Assembly: GCA_947088135.1 (NCBI GenBank) | Contig: CAMUFJ010000017.1 | Coordinates: 1-37,809 of the forward strand | DNA length: 37,809 nucleotides | Direction: 5' to 3' | DNA from: an uncultured Clostridia bacterium | GTDB taxonomy: Bacteria; Bacillota; Clostridia; Christensenellales; Borkfalkiaceae | Shown: piece by piece, positions 15,568-23,925 of the stretch | Layout: each line of letters begins with the position of its first letter | How positions within the stretch are numbered: position 1 is the stretch's first letter | Notes under the pieces: generated by a model | What the model was told of the DNA's origin: nothing | The model's input: the letters and a program-made list of their open reading frames with translations, nothing else | The model's database searches: none | Translations under genes and position numbers: made by a program

Positions 15568-15912
15568 ATGACGACGGAAGAATTATATCAGACGATAGGC
15601 GGTAATTACCGCGAGGTATTGGGACGGTTCATGACGGAGGATCGCGTTTTGCGGTTTGTGAAAAAGTTCCCGGCAGACGGGAGCTTCGAGCTTTTGAAAA
15701 CTTCGCTTGAAAACGGCGTGCAGGAGGAAGCCTTCCGCGCGGCGCATACCATTAAAGGCGTGGCGCAGAACTTGGGCTTTACCGCACTGTACGAAAAGGT
15801 CGTTGTGGTAACGGAAATCCTTCGCGGGGGCAGTATGGAAGTGGCGGAATATATGCCCGAATTGGAACGGCTCTACAAGCTCACCGTAGAAAGCATTTTA
15901 AAGTTGGATTAA
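15568..15912 (+). CDS. Histidine phosphotransfer (Hpt) domain protein
   Basis: A 114-residue four-helix Hpt protein. The phospho-accepting His60 lies in AAHTIKGVAQNLGF, the standard Hpt motif (HxxKG) with a following helix. Hpt proteins shuttle phosphoryl groups between receiver domains. It begins 12 bases after the stop of the REC/HD-GYP/GGDEF gene, with GGGGGAAAG as ribosome site, so it very likely exchanges phosphate with that receiver domain or a related kinase. No histidine kinase gene is in the window. A terminator follows. Confidence 0.87.
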   Translation: MTTEELYQTIGGNYREVLGRFMTEDRVLRFVKKFPADGSFELLKTSLENGVQEEAFRAAHTIKGVAQNLGFTALYEKVVVVTEILRGGSMEVAEYMPELERLYKLTVESILKLD

Positions 15913-15921
15913 ATAGATCAA

Positions 15922-15955
15922 GCGATCGTCTCAGGGCGGTCGCCTTTTCTTATTT
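15922..15955 (+). terminator. Intrinsic terminator after the Hpt gene
   Basis: GCGATCG (15922-15928) and CGGTCGC (15937-15943) form a 7-bp stem with one G-U pair and an 8-base loop, followed by the T-rich CTTTTCTTATTTT. Confidence 0.8.
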
Positions 15956-16000
15956 TGTGGGACAGGCAACTTTGCGCCGCGCTTCGCATACAATAGGAGT

Positions 16001-16324
16001 GTGGAAACGAGCTTTTGCGAATTAAAAAAGAAAGAGGTCGTCAACCTCGCGGACGGGAAACGGCTGGGGCGCGTGAGCGACGTAGTGTTTACCTATCCCG
16101 AAGGGAAGGTGCTCGGCATCGTCGTGCCCGGCGGAAAAGGGTTGCGCTTTTGTAAATCCGATTTGTTTATCGAGCTGAAACAGGTTACAAAGATCGGCGT
16201 CGACGTCGTGCTCGTCGATTTGAAAGCCGCGCCTAAACCCGACAAAAAGAAGTGCAAATGGGAGGACAACTGTCCGCCTCCGCGCCGCGACGGCGACAGG
16301 CGCGATTACGGCGAATACGAATAA
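16001..16324 (+). CDS. YlmC/YmxH-family PRC-barrel protein
   Basis: A 107-residue protein with a PRC-barrel-like beta fold (KKKEVVNLADGKRLGRVSDV, then GKVLGIVVPGG) and a Pro/Lys/Arg/Asp-rich tail. It resembles the YlmC/YmxH proteins common in spore-forming Bacillota; their exact role is not known. The only plausible start is GTG at 16001; AGGAG (15995-15999) ends just one base before it, which is unusually close, so initiation may be weak or use a slightly different mechanism. It is convergent with the DnaD-like gene and shares a bidirectional terminator with it. Confidence 0.78.
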   Translation: METSFCELKKKEVVNLADGKRLGRVSDVVFTYPEGKVLGIVVPGGKGLRFCKSDLFIELKQVTKIGVDVVLVDLKAAPKPDKKKCKWEDNCPPPRRDGDRRDYGEYE

Positions 16325-16337
16325 GAATACTTATCCC

Positions 16338-16377
16338 AAAAAGAGAGGACGGAACAAGCATTCCGCCCTCTCTTTTT
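16338..16377. terminator. Bidirectional intrinsic terminator
   Basis: AAAAAGAGAGG-A-CGGAA (16338-16354) pairs with TTCCG-C-CCTCTCTTTTT (16361-16377): sixteen pairs with one mismatch, an A-run on the left and a T-run on the right. It lies between convergent genes and can stop transcription from both sides. The rest of the gap (16378-16454) shows nothing recognisable. Confidence 0.88.
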
Positions 16378-16454
16378 GAGTACTATGTGTGACATAATAA
16401 GTCCGAAAAACGCGATTGTATTGCATTTTAGGGGCAAATCCGTTATTTTTGGAG

Positions 16455-18173
16455 TTATTTATGATAGCAGTTGCACATTTTGCCGCTCGGCAAAAATCCC
16501 GTGTCCGAGCACTGCTTGCACGCGTATTGCGGCGATAGATCCTGTTCCGTAAGGCGCAGCTCGGCAAGCGCTTCGGTGCGCGCCCGTCTTGCCTGTTCGA
16601 GCTGCAGGGTCAGCGCGGGTACGCGGTCGGGGGAGTAGATCTCCGCGCGCGCAAGCTCGATCTCGCCTTTCTTGATCGCGCTTTCGGCGTTCTTGAAAGG
16701 GAGGCTCTTTTCGGCCGCCGCGCGGGCCCTGTCCGCACGTTGTTGCGCTCTTTGCCGAAGCTCCGCAAAGTGTCTTTCGCGTTCGCTCCGCTCGTCTGCG
16801 GCGATTGCCGCCTCGCTTCTGAAATCGTTTTTTTGCGCGCGGGGAGCGGGGGCGGACTGTCTGTCGGCAAGCGCGGCGGGCGTGAAGCAACCCTCCCGCT
16901 TCCATTCCGAAAGAAGCTTATTCATGTAGGGCAGGGGCGCGCCCGCGTTGGCGCTCCGCTTTGCCGCCTCTAAGATCATTTCGTCCGAGAAATTCCAGCT
17001 CCGCCATGCTGAGAGCATATCGAGCGCGGATTGCGTTTTTTTGACGACTCCGCAAACCGATTGGATTTTTTGCAGAAGGCGCAGTTGTTTGTCGCGGGAG
17101 AGACAGTATTCGCGCACGCCGTTTGCGTCCACGACGCCTTCCGCATAGAGCTTGTCTAAGAGGGCGTCCATTTCGGGGAAGCCGTAACCGAGCTTCATGC
17201 AGAGGGAGGCAAGGAGGGAAAGGCTCTCCTCGTCGTACCCGCGTTCCAGCCATTTCTCCGCGTATTCGTCGCTGTAAGGGCGGGGGTTTTGCACCTTTAC
17301 GCCGAGGCGGCGCGCAACGCCGAACACGACGGCGGTCAGCTCCTCCCTTCGCTTCAAATATTCTTTCGCGCTCTCTTCCGTCTTTGCGTCCTTTTCGACG
17401 AGTTCCTCCACAAGACGGTCGAGGGAGGAAAGGGTGCCTTTGCCGAGCGTTTCCGCCGCGGCGATCACGGCGCGAAGTTCTATCCCGCGGGAGGACCATT
17501 TGTCCAAATATTCGTAGTCGCTTTCCGCAGGCTTTTTGTAAATGCCGAGCAGGGTGAAAATTTTGCTCAGCTCCTTTTCGTGCAGGTTGAAGTCGGCAAG
17601 GTCGCGCTCCACCTGTTCGTAGGTGAGTTTTTGCTCGCGGCAGAGCTTGTTCGCCTTATTGAGAATGTGGTTGCAAGTAATTTTGTCGCCGTCCTTTTTT
17701 ACGCAGTATTCGGCAACGAGCAAAAGTGCCTGCGGTTCCATCGGGTTGTTTTCCAAAAATTCGAGAATGCGTTGCATTTCGTAGGGCTTAAACTCTTTTT
17801 TTGCCCGTTGCAACAGGCTGTAAAAACCGCGGTTAAAGGTTTCGTACTTTTCCGCGCGAATAGGCTTGGGTTTTCCGACCGCAGAGTTTACGGGCAGATA
17901 TTCCACGAACAGCGGATCGCGGGAAAGGATATGTACGAGGTCGAATTCCTCCCAGAACTTGTAAATATCCACGAGCTTTTGGGGGGTCAGCTTTAAAAGC
18001 TTGGCGGCGTTTTCCGCATCGAATTCCTGCGCGCATTGGCAAAGATACAGCCCGTAGAGATAGACGCGAACGGCGTCCCCGTCGGCGATCGGCAGGTATT
18101 TTGTTACGAAAGCGTTCTCCACACTCGTATAGAGGTTTGCGGTGAACTCTTTGGAATAGGTGCAAAACGACAT
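16455..18173 (-). CDS. DnaD-like primosome protein with a DnaC-type cysteine tail
   Basis: A 572-residue protein. The N-terminal ~110 residues look like a winged-helix domain; DnaB_2/DnaD C-terminal-type repeats follow (SDYEYLDKWSSRGIEL near 215, DEYAEKWLERGYDEESL near 310 and MLSAWRSWNF near 385). DnaD proteins help load the replicative helicase. The last ~130 residues are a charged coiled coil ending in CKQCSDTGFLPSGKMCNC (residues 552-569). This Cys cluster and the helices before it resemble the start of DnaC/DnaI-type helicase loaders, yet the protein ends there with no AAA+ domain, and no ATPase frame follows. The start at 18173 has GAGGG upstream. It is divergent from sbcD. Confidence 0.8.
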   Translation of the reverse strand: MSFCTYSKEFTANLYTSVENAFVTKYLPIADGDAVRVYLYGLYLCQCAQEFDAENAAKLLKLTPQKLVDIYKFWEEFDLVHILSRDPLFVEYLPVNSAVGKPKPIRAEKYETFNRGFYSLLQRAKKEFKPYEMQRILEFLENNPMEPQALLLVAEYCVKKDGDKITCNHILNKANKLCREQKLTYEQVERDLADFNLHEKELSKIFTLLGIYKKPAESDYEYLDKWSSRGIELRAVIAAAETLGKGTLSSLDRLVEELVEKDAKTEESAKEYLKRREELTAVVFGVARRLGVKVQNPRPYSDEYAEKWLERGYDEESLSLLASLCMKLGYGFPEMDALLDKLYAEGVVDANGVREYCLSRDKQLRLLQKIQSVCGVVKKTQSALDMLSAWRSWNFSDEMILEAAKRSANAGAPLPYMNKLLSEWKREGCFTPAALADRQSAPAPRAQKNDFRSEAAIAADERSERERHFAELRQRAQQRADRARAAAEKSLPFKNAESAIKKGEIELARAEIYSPDRVPALTLQLEQARRARTEALAELRLTEQDLSPQYACKQCSDTGFLPSGKMCNCYHK

Positions 18174-18191
18174 AATATCCCTCGGCGGCAG

Positions 18192-18220
18192 TAGAATTTG
18201 TTTTCAGAAACGATTGTCAA
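18192..18220 (-). promoter_or_regulatory. Candidate promoter of the DnaD-like gene
   Basis: On the minus strand a perfect TTGACA (18220-18215) is followed 17 bases later by ATTCTA (18197-18192), a poor -10. It is placed correctly for the gene starting at 18173. Confidence 0.4.
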
Positions 18221-18223
18221 CGC

Positions 18224-18252
18224 TTGCTTTTTTCGGCGCGGCGGTGTATAAT
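18224..18252 (+). promoter_or_regulatory. Sigma-A promoter of sbcDC
   Basis: TTGCTT (18224-18229) and a perfect TATAAT (18247-18252) are 17 bases apart. The transcript would start near 18259, about 63 bases before the sbcD ATG. Confidence 0.75.
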
Positions 18253-18321
18253 AGTATATCATAACCCGCGCCCGAATGCAACCTCATTTTCGGGCAAAGC
18301 GGAAAATTTTTAGGCAAGCGA

Positions 18322-19476
18322 ATGAAACTGTTGCACACGTCCGATTGGCACCTCGGTAAACGCTTAATGGAAGCGGAGCGGCTCGGCGAGCAAATCGCCG
18401 CTCTCGACGAAATCGTAAGCATCTGCGAAGAAGAGCAGGTGGAGCTCGTTCTCGTCGCGGGAGACGTTTTCGATACCTATCTTCCGTCCGCCGAAGCGGA
18501 GGAAGCGTTTTTTGCCGCCGTGAAGAAGCTTGCAGGGGATTCGCGCGCCGTGGTGCTCGTGAGCGGAAATCACGACGACGGCATAAGGCTTGCCGCAAGC
18601 GCGCCCGTGTGCGCCGACGAAGGGGTTTATATCTTCGGGAACCGTCCCGTTTGCTTTCCCGTAGGGGGGAACCGTCCCGTTAAGGTCGTCGCTTCGGGCG
18701 AACGCTATCTTTTGTTTGAAAACGAAAGGGGGGAGAGGGTGTATATCAACGCTCTTCCCTATCCCAACGAGGCGCGTATGCGGGAAGGGAAATCGGACGA
18801 GAGTTATTCCGAGCGGGCGGCGCGTTGGATCGAAAAAGGGAACGCGGGCTACGACGGAAAAACGCCTTACGTTCTTTTGACGCATCTTTTCGTCTTGGGC
18901 GGAGTTACCAGCGAGGGGGAACGCGGGATCGATTTGGGCGGCGCACGCGTCGTCCCGCCCGAAGTTCTGCCAAAATACGGATACACCGCCCTCGGTCATC
19001 TTCATAAAAAACAGCGGGTCGGCGAAAACGCCTATTACAGCGGATCTCTCTTGCAATATTCTTTCGACGAAGCGAATATCCGAAAATGCGTCATGCTTTT
19101 GGAAGCGCGGGACGGGAAAGTCGTGTTGGAAAAGGAAATCCCGCTGAATTCGGGCAAACGGCTCGTCCGTTTGGAAGCGCGCGGCGTGGCGGACGCCGTT
19201 AAGCTTTTAAAGAATTACGATAACACGCTTATAGAGCTCACCTTACAGCTCACCGCGCCCTTGACCGCAGGCGAAACGCGGGATCTGCGCGAGGCGAACG
19301 AGGGGCTCGTTTCTTTGATCACGCGGGTGAATACGGACGAGGTTCGGGAAACCGTTCTGCGCTCCGCCCTGTCGCCCGAGGAGCTGTTCGGGCAATACTA
19401 TACGTCTAAATTCGGAGAAGACGCACCCGAGGAACTCAAAACCGCTTTTCTCGCGCTCTTGGAGGAGGAAGTATGA
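18322..19476 (+). CDS. sbcD: Exonuclease subunit SbcD (Mre11-like)
   Basis: The nuclease subunit of the SbcCD complex, which cuts DNA hairpins and trims blocked ends. All five phosphoesterase motifs are visible: SDWHLGKR (7-14), GDVFD (about 49-53), GNHDD (about 86-90), LTHLF, and GHLHKKQ. After the catalytic domain comes a smaller C-terminal domain expected to bind SbcC. The protein is 384 residues, a normal length. The ATG lacks a good ribosome site (TTTTTAGGCAAGCG upstream). The stop overlaps the sbcC start as ATGA, matching the usual sbcDC operon. Confidence 0.92.
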   Translation: MKLLHTSDWHLGKRLMEAERLGEQIAALDEIVSICEEEQVELVLVAGDVFDTYLPSAEAEEAFFAAVKKLAGDSRAVVLVSGNHDDGIRLAASAPVCADEGVYIFGNRPVCFPVGGNRPVKVVASGERYLLFENERGERVYINALPYPNEARMREGKSDESYSERAARWIEKGNAGYDGKTPYVLLTHLFVLGGVTSEGERGIDLGGARVVPPEVLPKYGYTALGHLHKKQRVGENAYYSGSLLQYSFDEANIRKCVMLLEARDGKVVLEKEIPLNSGKRLVRLEARGVADAVKLLKNYDNTLIELTLQLTAPLTAGETRDLREANEGLVSLITRVNTDEVRETVLRSALSPEELFGQYYTSKFGEDAPEELKTAFLALLEEEV

Positions 19477-22052
19477 AGCCTGTCTATTTGGAGCTGTGCG
19501 GCATCAATTCCTTTTCGGAGCGGGCGGAAGTGGATTTTCGCGCCCTGCTCGAATACGGTATTTTCGGCATTTTCGGGGATACGGGTTCGGGCAAGAGCAC
19601 CGTTCTCGACAGCATCGTGTTTGCGCTCTACGGCAAGGTTTCGCGTTTGGACGCCAAAGACGCCGTGACCGCAAGCCTCGTCAATTACCGCTTGGACAAG
19701 GCGTACGTTAATTTCGAATTTGAAATCGTGTACGGCGGAAAGCGGCGGCAGTACCGCGTGGAGCGGGAAATAAAACGCAAAAATTCCCAACAAAGCGTGC
19801 GCGTTTACGAGCGGGAGGGCGAAAAACTTTCGGCATTGGCGGAGGGCTCGCGCGACGCGGGCGCATTGCTCGGTAAGATCATCGGGCTCGAACAGCGGGA
19901 TTTCGAAAAATGCATCGCGCTTCCGCAGGGCGAATTTGCGCAGTTCGTGAAATCCGCCCGTTCGGACAGGCTGAAACTCATTGCACGGCTCTTCGATTTG
20001 GAGCGGTACGGCGAAGGGCTCGTCAAGCGGACGGGCGCGAAATATACCGCCGCGAAGAACGAGGCGAGCGTATTGGAAGCGCGCATAGAGCCCTATCTTT
20101 CCGTTACGGAGGAGGGGATCGCGGGGGCGAAGCGGGAATTGAAATCGCTTGCGGAGCAGGAAAAACAGGCGGAAGAAGCGCAGGAAAAGGCGCGTGAGAG
20201 AGAAAAGCGTCTTTCCGAGCTCTATAAAACGCGCAAGGCCGCGATCGAAGCGGAGCGCGATATGGAAAAGCTGGAAGCGCGCAGGGAGCGCATGGCGGCG
20301 CTCAACGCGGAGCTTTCCCGTTTGGAAAAAGCGTCGGCGGTAAGCAGGGCGGCGCGCGAAGAACGGGACGCCAAGACGAAGCTCCTATTCGCCGAGCGTG
20401 CGGCAAAAGAAGCAAACGAGGCGTTCGTCCGCGCGGAGGCGGGAGCAAAATCTCTCGGCGATGGCAAGGCGGAAGAAATAGAAACCGAGATCCGCGCGCT
20501 TACGGAGCGCGTCAAACAGGCGGAGCTTTCCGAACGGGACAGAAAACAGGCGGAAGAGCTCAAACGAAAAATTACCGATACCGAGCGGGAATACGCCGAG
20601 GAAGCGGCGTCGTACCGCGATTTTAACTACGACCGCGCGTGCGAAGAGATCCAAAGAGAGCTCGATGCTTGCGGGAACGCGGATTTTAACGAGTATGCGT
20701 CCGCTTACGCCAAAGAGAGTTTCCTGCGCGGAGAATACGCCGTGTTTAAGGGCGAACTTGTCGGTTTGACGGAAAAGCACCCCGCAATTGCGCCCGACAG
20801 CGAACCGCTTGTTGAAAAATACGGCAAACTTGCCGAGGGGGAGAGTACGGACTTTTCCCGCATCGGGGAGGAATTCCGCTTGTTGGAGGCGCGCAGAAAG
20901 GCGGCGCAGGAAAAGCGGGTCGCGCTCGAACAGGCGCGCGGGGGATATCGGGTACACCTCGAAAAGCTCCAAGCTTTGCAAACGGACAGGGTGCGCATGA
21001 AGGCGGAATACGAAGCGCTCGTTGCCTCCATTCCTCTGGACGAGGGGTTAGAAGCGTTGAAGGGGAAGTTGCGCTCTGCGGAGGAAGCGCGGAAAGCGTT
21101 TGCCGAGCGTTCGGCTCGCGCCGCACGGCTCTTGGAGGAGGCGCGCACGAATACCGCGCTCGCTTCGGAGCGCGTAAATTCCGCAAAGGAACGGCTTTCG
21201 GAGGCGGAAAAACGGCTTTCCGAGGCGCTTTCAGAGGGGGATTTCAAGAGCGGGGCGGAGGCGGAAGCTCTTACGGAGAAGCACGGCGACGCGGAGAGCG
21301 CGCGGCGGAGAGTGGAAGCTTACCGCGAGGAATACGCGGCGGCGCGGGCGCGGTTGCGGGAACTCCAAAAAGAGGATTTTTCCGAGGCGACGGACGAAAA
21401 CGTGCGCGCGGTTAAGGAACGGCTCGCAGAAGCGGAGCGCGCCGTGAAGGAGATCGCGCGGGCGGCGGCGGTAAAGACGCAGGAGATCGCGCGTGCGGAA
21501 CGGGATATCCTCGTTAAAAAAGAGCTTACGAAAGAGCTTGCCGGAAAGCGCAAGGAGGCGGAGCTGTACGAGCGCCTCAAAAAGCTGATCGACGGCAATA
21601 AATTTATGGAGTACGTTGCGGAGGAGTATTTGCAGACGGTTGCGGCGAATGCGAGCGGTCGGCTTTTGGCTCTCACCGACGGAAGATATTTTTTGCGCTA
21701 CCAAGACGGATTCGTGGTGGGCGACAACTTCAACGGCGGGGAAGCGCGCGGAGTCTATACGCTTTCGGGCGGGGAAACCTTTCTCGTGTCCTTAGCGTTA
21801 GCGCTTGCGCTCAGCGCGGAGATCTGCGCCCGCTCCCTTCGTCCCATCGAGTTCTTTTTTCTCGACGAGGGGTTCGGGACACTGGACGAGAGGCTCGTGG
21901 ATACCGTCATGGACAGTTTGGAAAAATTGAAGGGCGAGCATTTTTCGATCGGGATCATCTCCCACGTCGAAGAGCTTCGGCATAGGATCGATAAAAAGTT
22001 GCTCGTTACGAAAGCAACGGAACGGCACGGTTCCAAAATTACGATGGAGTGA
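19473..22052 (+). CDS. sbcC: Exonuclease subunit SbcC (Rad50-like), no visible zinc hook
   Basis: The SMC-type ATPase partner of SbcD (859 aa). Walker A GDTGSGKST is at residues 35-43, the Q-loop in ALPQGEFAQF, the ABC signature in YTLSGGETFLVSLALA, Walker B in FFFLDEGFGTLD and the His switch in IISHVEEL. Between about 185 and 720 run two long coiled-coil arms. The apex, about residues 385-470, should hold the CxxC zinc hook that joins two molecules; the only cysteines there are in RACEEI and DACGNA, eight residues apart, and no CxxC exists anywhere. The protein is also shorter than the ~1000-1050 residues usual for SbcC. Heads and operon position leave little doubt about identity. Confidence 0.92.
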   Translation: MKPVYLELCGINSFSERAEVDFRALLEYGIFGIFGDTGSGKSTVLDSIVFALYGKVSRLDAKDAVTASLVNYRLDKAYVNFEFEIVYGGKRRQYRVEREIKRKNSQQSVRVYEREGEKLSALAEGSRDAGALLGKIIGLEQRDFEKCIALPQGEFAQFVKSARSDRLKLIARLFDLERYGEGLVKRTGAKYTAAKNEASVLEARIEPYLSVTEEGIAGAKRELKSLAEQEKQAEEAQEKAREREKRLSELYKTRKAAIEAERDMEKLEARRERMAALNAELSRLEKASAVSRAAREERDAKTKLLFAERAAKEANEAFVRAEAGAKSLGDGKAEEIETEIRALTERVKQAELSERDRKQAEELKRKITDTEREYAEEAASYRDFNYDRACEEIQRELDACGNADFNEYASAYAKESFLRGEYAVFKGELVGLTEKHPAIAPDSEPLVEKYGKLAEGESTDFSRIGEEFRLLEARRKAAQEKRVALEQARGGYRVHLEKLQALQTDRVRMKAEYEALVASIPLDEGLEALKGKLRSAEEARKAFAERSARAARLLEEARTNTALASERVNSAKERLSEAEKRLSEALSEGDFKSGAEAEALTEKHGDAESARRRVEAYREEYAAARARLRELQKEDFSEATDENVRAVKERLAEAERAVKEIARAAAVKTQEIARAERDILVKKELTKELAGKRKEAELYERLKKLIDGNKFMEYVAEEYLQTVAANASGRLLALTDGRYFLRYQDGFVVGDNFNGGEARGVYTLSGGETFLVSLALALALSAEICARSLRPIEFFFLDEGFGTLDERLVDTVMDSLEKLKGEHFSIGIISHVEELRHRIDKKLLVTKATERHGSKITME

Positions 22053-22060
22053 GGTGTGAA

Positions 22061-23743
22061 GTGGCTACGATATTGACGCCGGTAACGCTTTGGCGGGATT
22101 TCGACAGCGAATTACCCTTAAACGAAGAGATTCTCTCCGAGCGGAGAGAGGGCGGTTTCGTGTACCGTGAAATTTGTTTTTACGGTCGGGAAACGGGCGC
22201 AGGCAGAGTAAAGGTTTACGCTTGCTATGCTTTTCCCGAAGGCGTGGAAGAATTTCCCGCCGTTATGATCTTATTCGAAGCGGGTTTCGGCTTCGACGAG
22301 GATTTTTATAAGCGGTTTCTCGACCGCGGGTACGGCGTGCTCTGCGTGGATTATTGCGGGGCGAACGGTACCGATAAGTGTACACAGTACCCTAAAAACG
22401 TGGACTACGCCAACTATGCGCGGGCGGGCGAGCATCTCGTATACGCCAATCCTACGGCAAAGGAAACGAGCTGGTACGAATGGGCTTGCGTGGCGCGCTA
22501 CGGCGTAAGGTATCTCGCGACCCGCAAAGAAGTTACCAACGTGGGAGCGATCGGGCTGAGAACGGGCGGAGAGATCCTTTTCAAAATCGCGCCCTACGCA
22601 CCCATTTCCTGTATGATTTCCGTGTGCGCGGCGGGCTGGCTCGCCTATCGCGGGATCGATAAATTTTCGGATACGCAACAAATTTTCAACGAGGAGCGTC
22701 ACCGCTTCATCGCGGGAATCGATTCGCAGAGCTACGCGCCTTACGTAAATTGCCCCGTGCTTCTCATTTCCGCCATCAACGATGCGAAATACGACTACGA
22801 CCGCGTTTACGATACCTTCCGCCTCATCAATCCCAAGGTGGAAAAATCCATTCTTTTCTCCGCGCACGGGAACGGGCTCGTCGGCTCGCACTCGCAGGAG
22901 AATATCAACTTATTTTTGGATAAATATTTGAAGGGCAGGCTGGTGTTTATCAGCAGTCCCGTCAAAATCGGCATGGAAGAGGACGAAAACGGAAACCTTA
23001 CCGTCCGCAGCGAGTTCGACGGAAAGGGGGAGATCCGCGAATTCGGTATCTTCTTTACCGAGAAAATTACCGATTCCAAGGCGCGGGATTGGACGAGAAT
23101 TTTAGGCAAAAGCGAAAATTTATACGAGGACAACGTCGGCGTCGTTCCGCTCAGCGTGTTTACGGGCAGTAAGCGCGCGCTCGTGTATTCGTTCGCCAAC
23201 TATTCCAACGGATTTTCCGTTACTTCCAAAATTTTAGAGGTGACGCTCGATAAGCAGTACGCGAACAGCACGCCTGCAAGTCGGGTCATCTATACGAGCA
23301 AGGACGACCGGAACGGCTTCGTTGGCTATCGCCGCCGTATTCGTTCCGTTGCCGATTGCTTTATGAAAGGAAAATCTGAGGTGACGCTCAAACCGGGCTA
23401 CGGCGGGATCTTGGGGATTACTTCGCCGTCGGGTATCGTGTCCTACCGCGTGGGCGAACCGCGTTACGAACCGCCCGAGGGTTCCGCGCTCAATTTCGAC
23501 GCTTACTGCGCCGAAAACACTTCCATTCTCGTCACCTTTTTTATGGACGCTTCCGAGGACGAGAGCGCGGGTTATTCCGCGGAGGTGCGTATCGAGGGCG
23601 GCGGAAAGTGGAAGAGCATTCTTTTGGGGCACGACGATTTCAAATCGGAAACGGGCGTGCATTTGAGCGACTTTAAAGGCGCGGTGTCCGTTCGCTTCCT
23701 CTCGCAATCGGAAGTGCTCATTAATAACGTGATATGGATTTGA
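22061..23743 (+). CDS. Alpha/beta-hydrolase-fold protein with altered nucleophile elbow
   Basis: A 560-residue protein of two parts. Residues 1 to about 300 look like an acetylxylan-esterase/dienelactone-hydrolase-type alpha/beta hydrolase: AVMILFEAGFGFDE, GYGVLCVDYCGANG, YEWACVARYGVRYLATR, and the elbow VGAIGLRTGGE. Where the catalytic Ser of GxSxGG is expected there is Arg (GLRTGG, 165-170), although an Asp (SAINDAKYD) and a His (SAHGNGLVGSHS) are in the expected later places. The C-terminal half appears beta-rich, like an accessory or binding domain. It has no signal peptide. The start may be GTG 22061 (AGGTG upstream) or GTG 22049, which overlaps the sbcC stop. Function unknown; it may not be a hydrolase. 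Confidence 0.68.
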   Translation: MATILTPVTLWRDFDSELPLNEEILSERREGGFVYREICFYGRETGAGRVKVYACYAFPEGVEEFPAVMILFEAGFGFDEDFYKRFLDRGYGVLCVDYCGANGTDKCTQYPKNVDYANYARAGEHLVYANPTAKETSWYEWACVARYGVRYLATRKEVTNVGAIGLRTGGEILFKIAPYAPISCMISVCAAGWLAYRGIDKFSDTQQIFNEERHRFIAGIDSQSYAPYVNCPVLLISAINDAKYDYDRVYDTFRLINPKVEKSILFSAHGNGLVGSHSQENINLFLDKYLKGRLVFISSPVKIGMEEDENGNLTVRSEFDGKGEIREFGIFFTEKITDSKARDWTRILGKSENLYEDNVGVVPLSVFTGSKRALVYSFANYSNGFSVTSKILEVTLDKQYANSTPASRVIYTSKDDRNGFVGYRRRIRSVADCFMKGKSEVTLKPGYGGILGITSPSGIVSYRVGEPRYEPPEGSALNFDAYCAENTSILVTFFMDASEDESAGYSAEVRIEGGGKWKSILLGHDDFKSETGVHLSDFKGAVSVRFLSQSEVLINNVIWI

Positions 23744-23925
23744 CGGAATATAAACTCAAAGATAGGATCGAAACGAAAAAGCCGCACCCTTGCGGCGGAA
23801 AGGAGTGGGAAATCGTGCGGACGGGGGCCGATTACAAAATGAAATGTTTAACGTGCGGGCGCGTCGTCATGCTTTCGCCCGACGAGCTCAAAAAACGCGT
23901 GAAGCACACGGGGGGGCAGAGTTGA
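23734..23925 (+). CDS. DUF951-family zinc-ribbon-like protein
   Basis: A 63-residue protein matching the DUF951 family (YyzM-like): KPHPCGGKEWEIVRTGADY, then MKCLTCGRVVML, then a short helix. The single Cys and the CxxC suggest a metal site. Members are often encoded near replication or housekeeping genes in Bacillota and have no known function. The ATG overlaps the end of the hydrolase-like gene by ten bases, and its stop overlaps the TTG start of the signal peptidase. Confidence 0.85.
   Translation: MDLTEYKLKDRIETKKPHPCGGKEWEIVRTGADYKMKCLTCGRVVMLSPDELKKRVKHTGGQS

Noticed and set aside
17289..17996. Plus-strand ORF opposite the DnaD-like gene
   Set aside because: No ribosome site or domain; the minus-strand frame has clear DnaD features.
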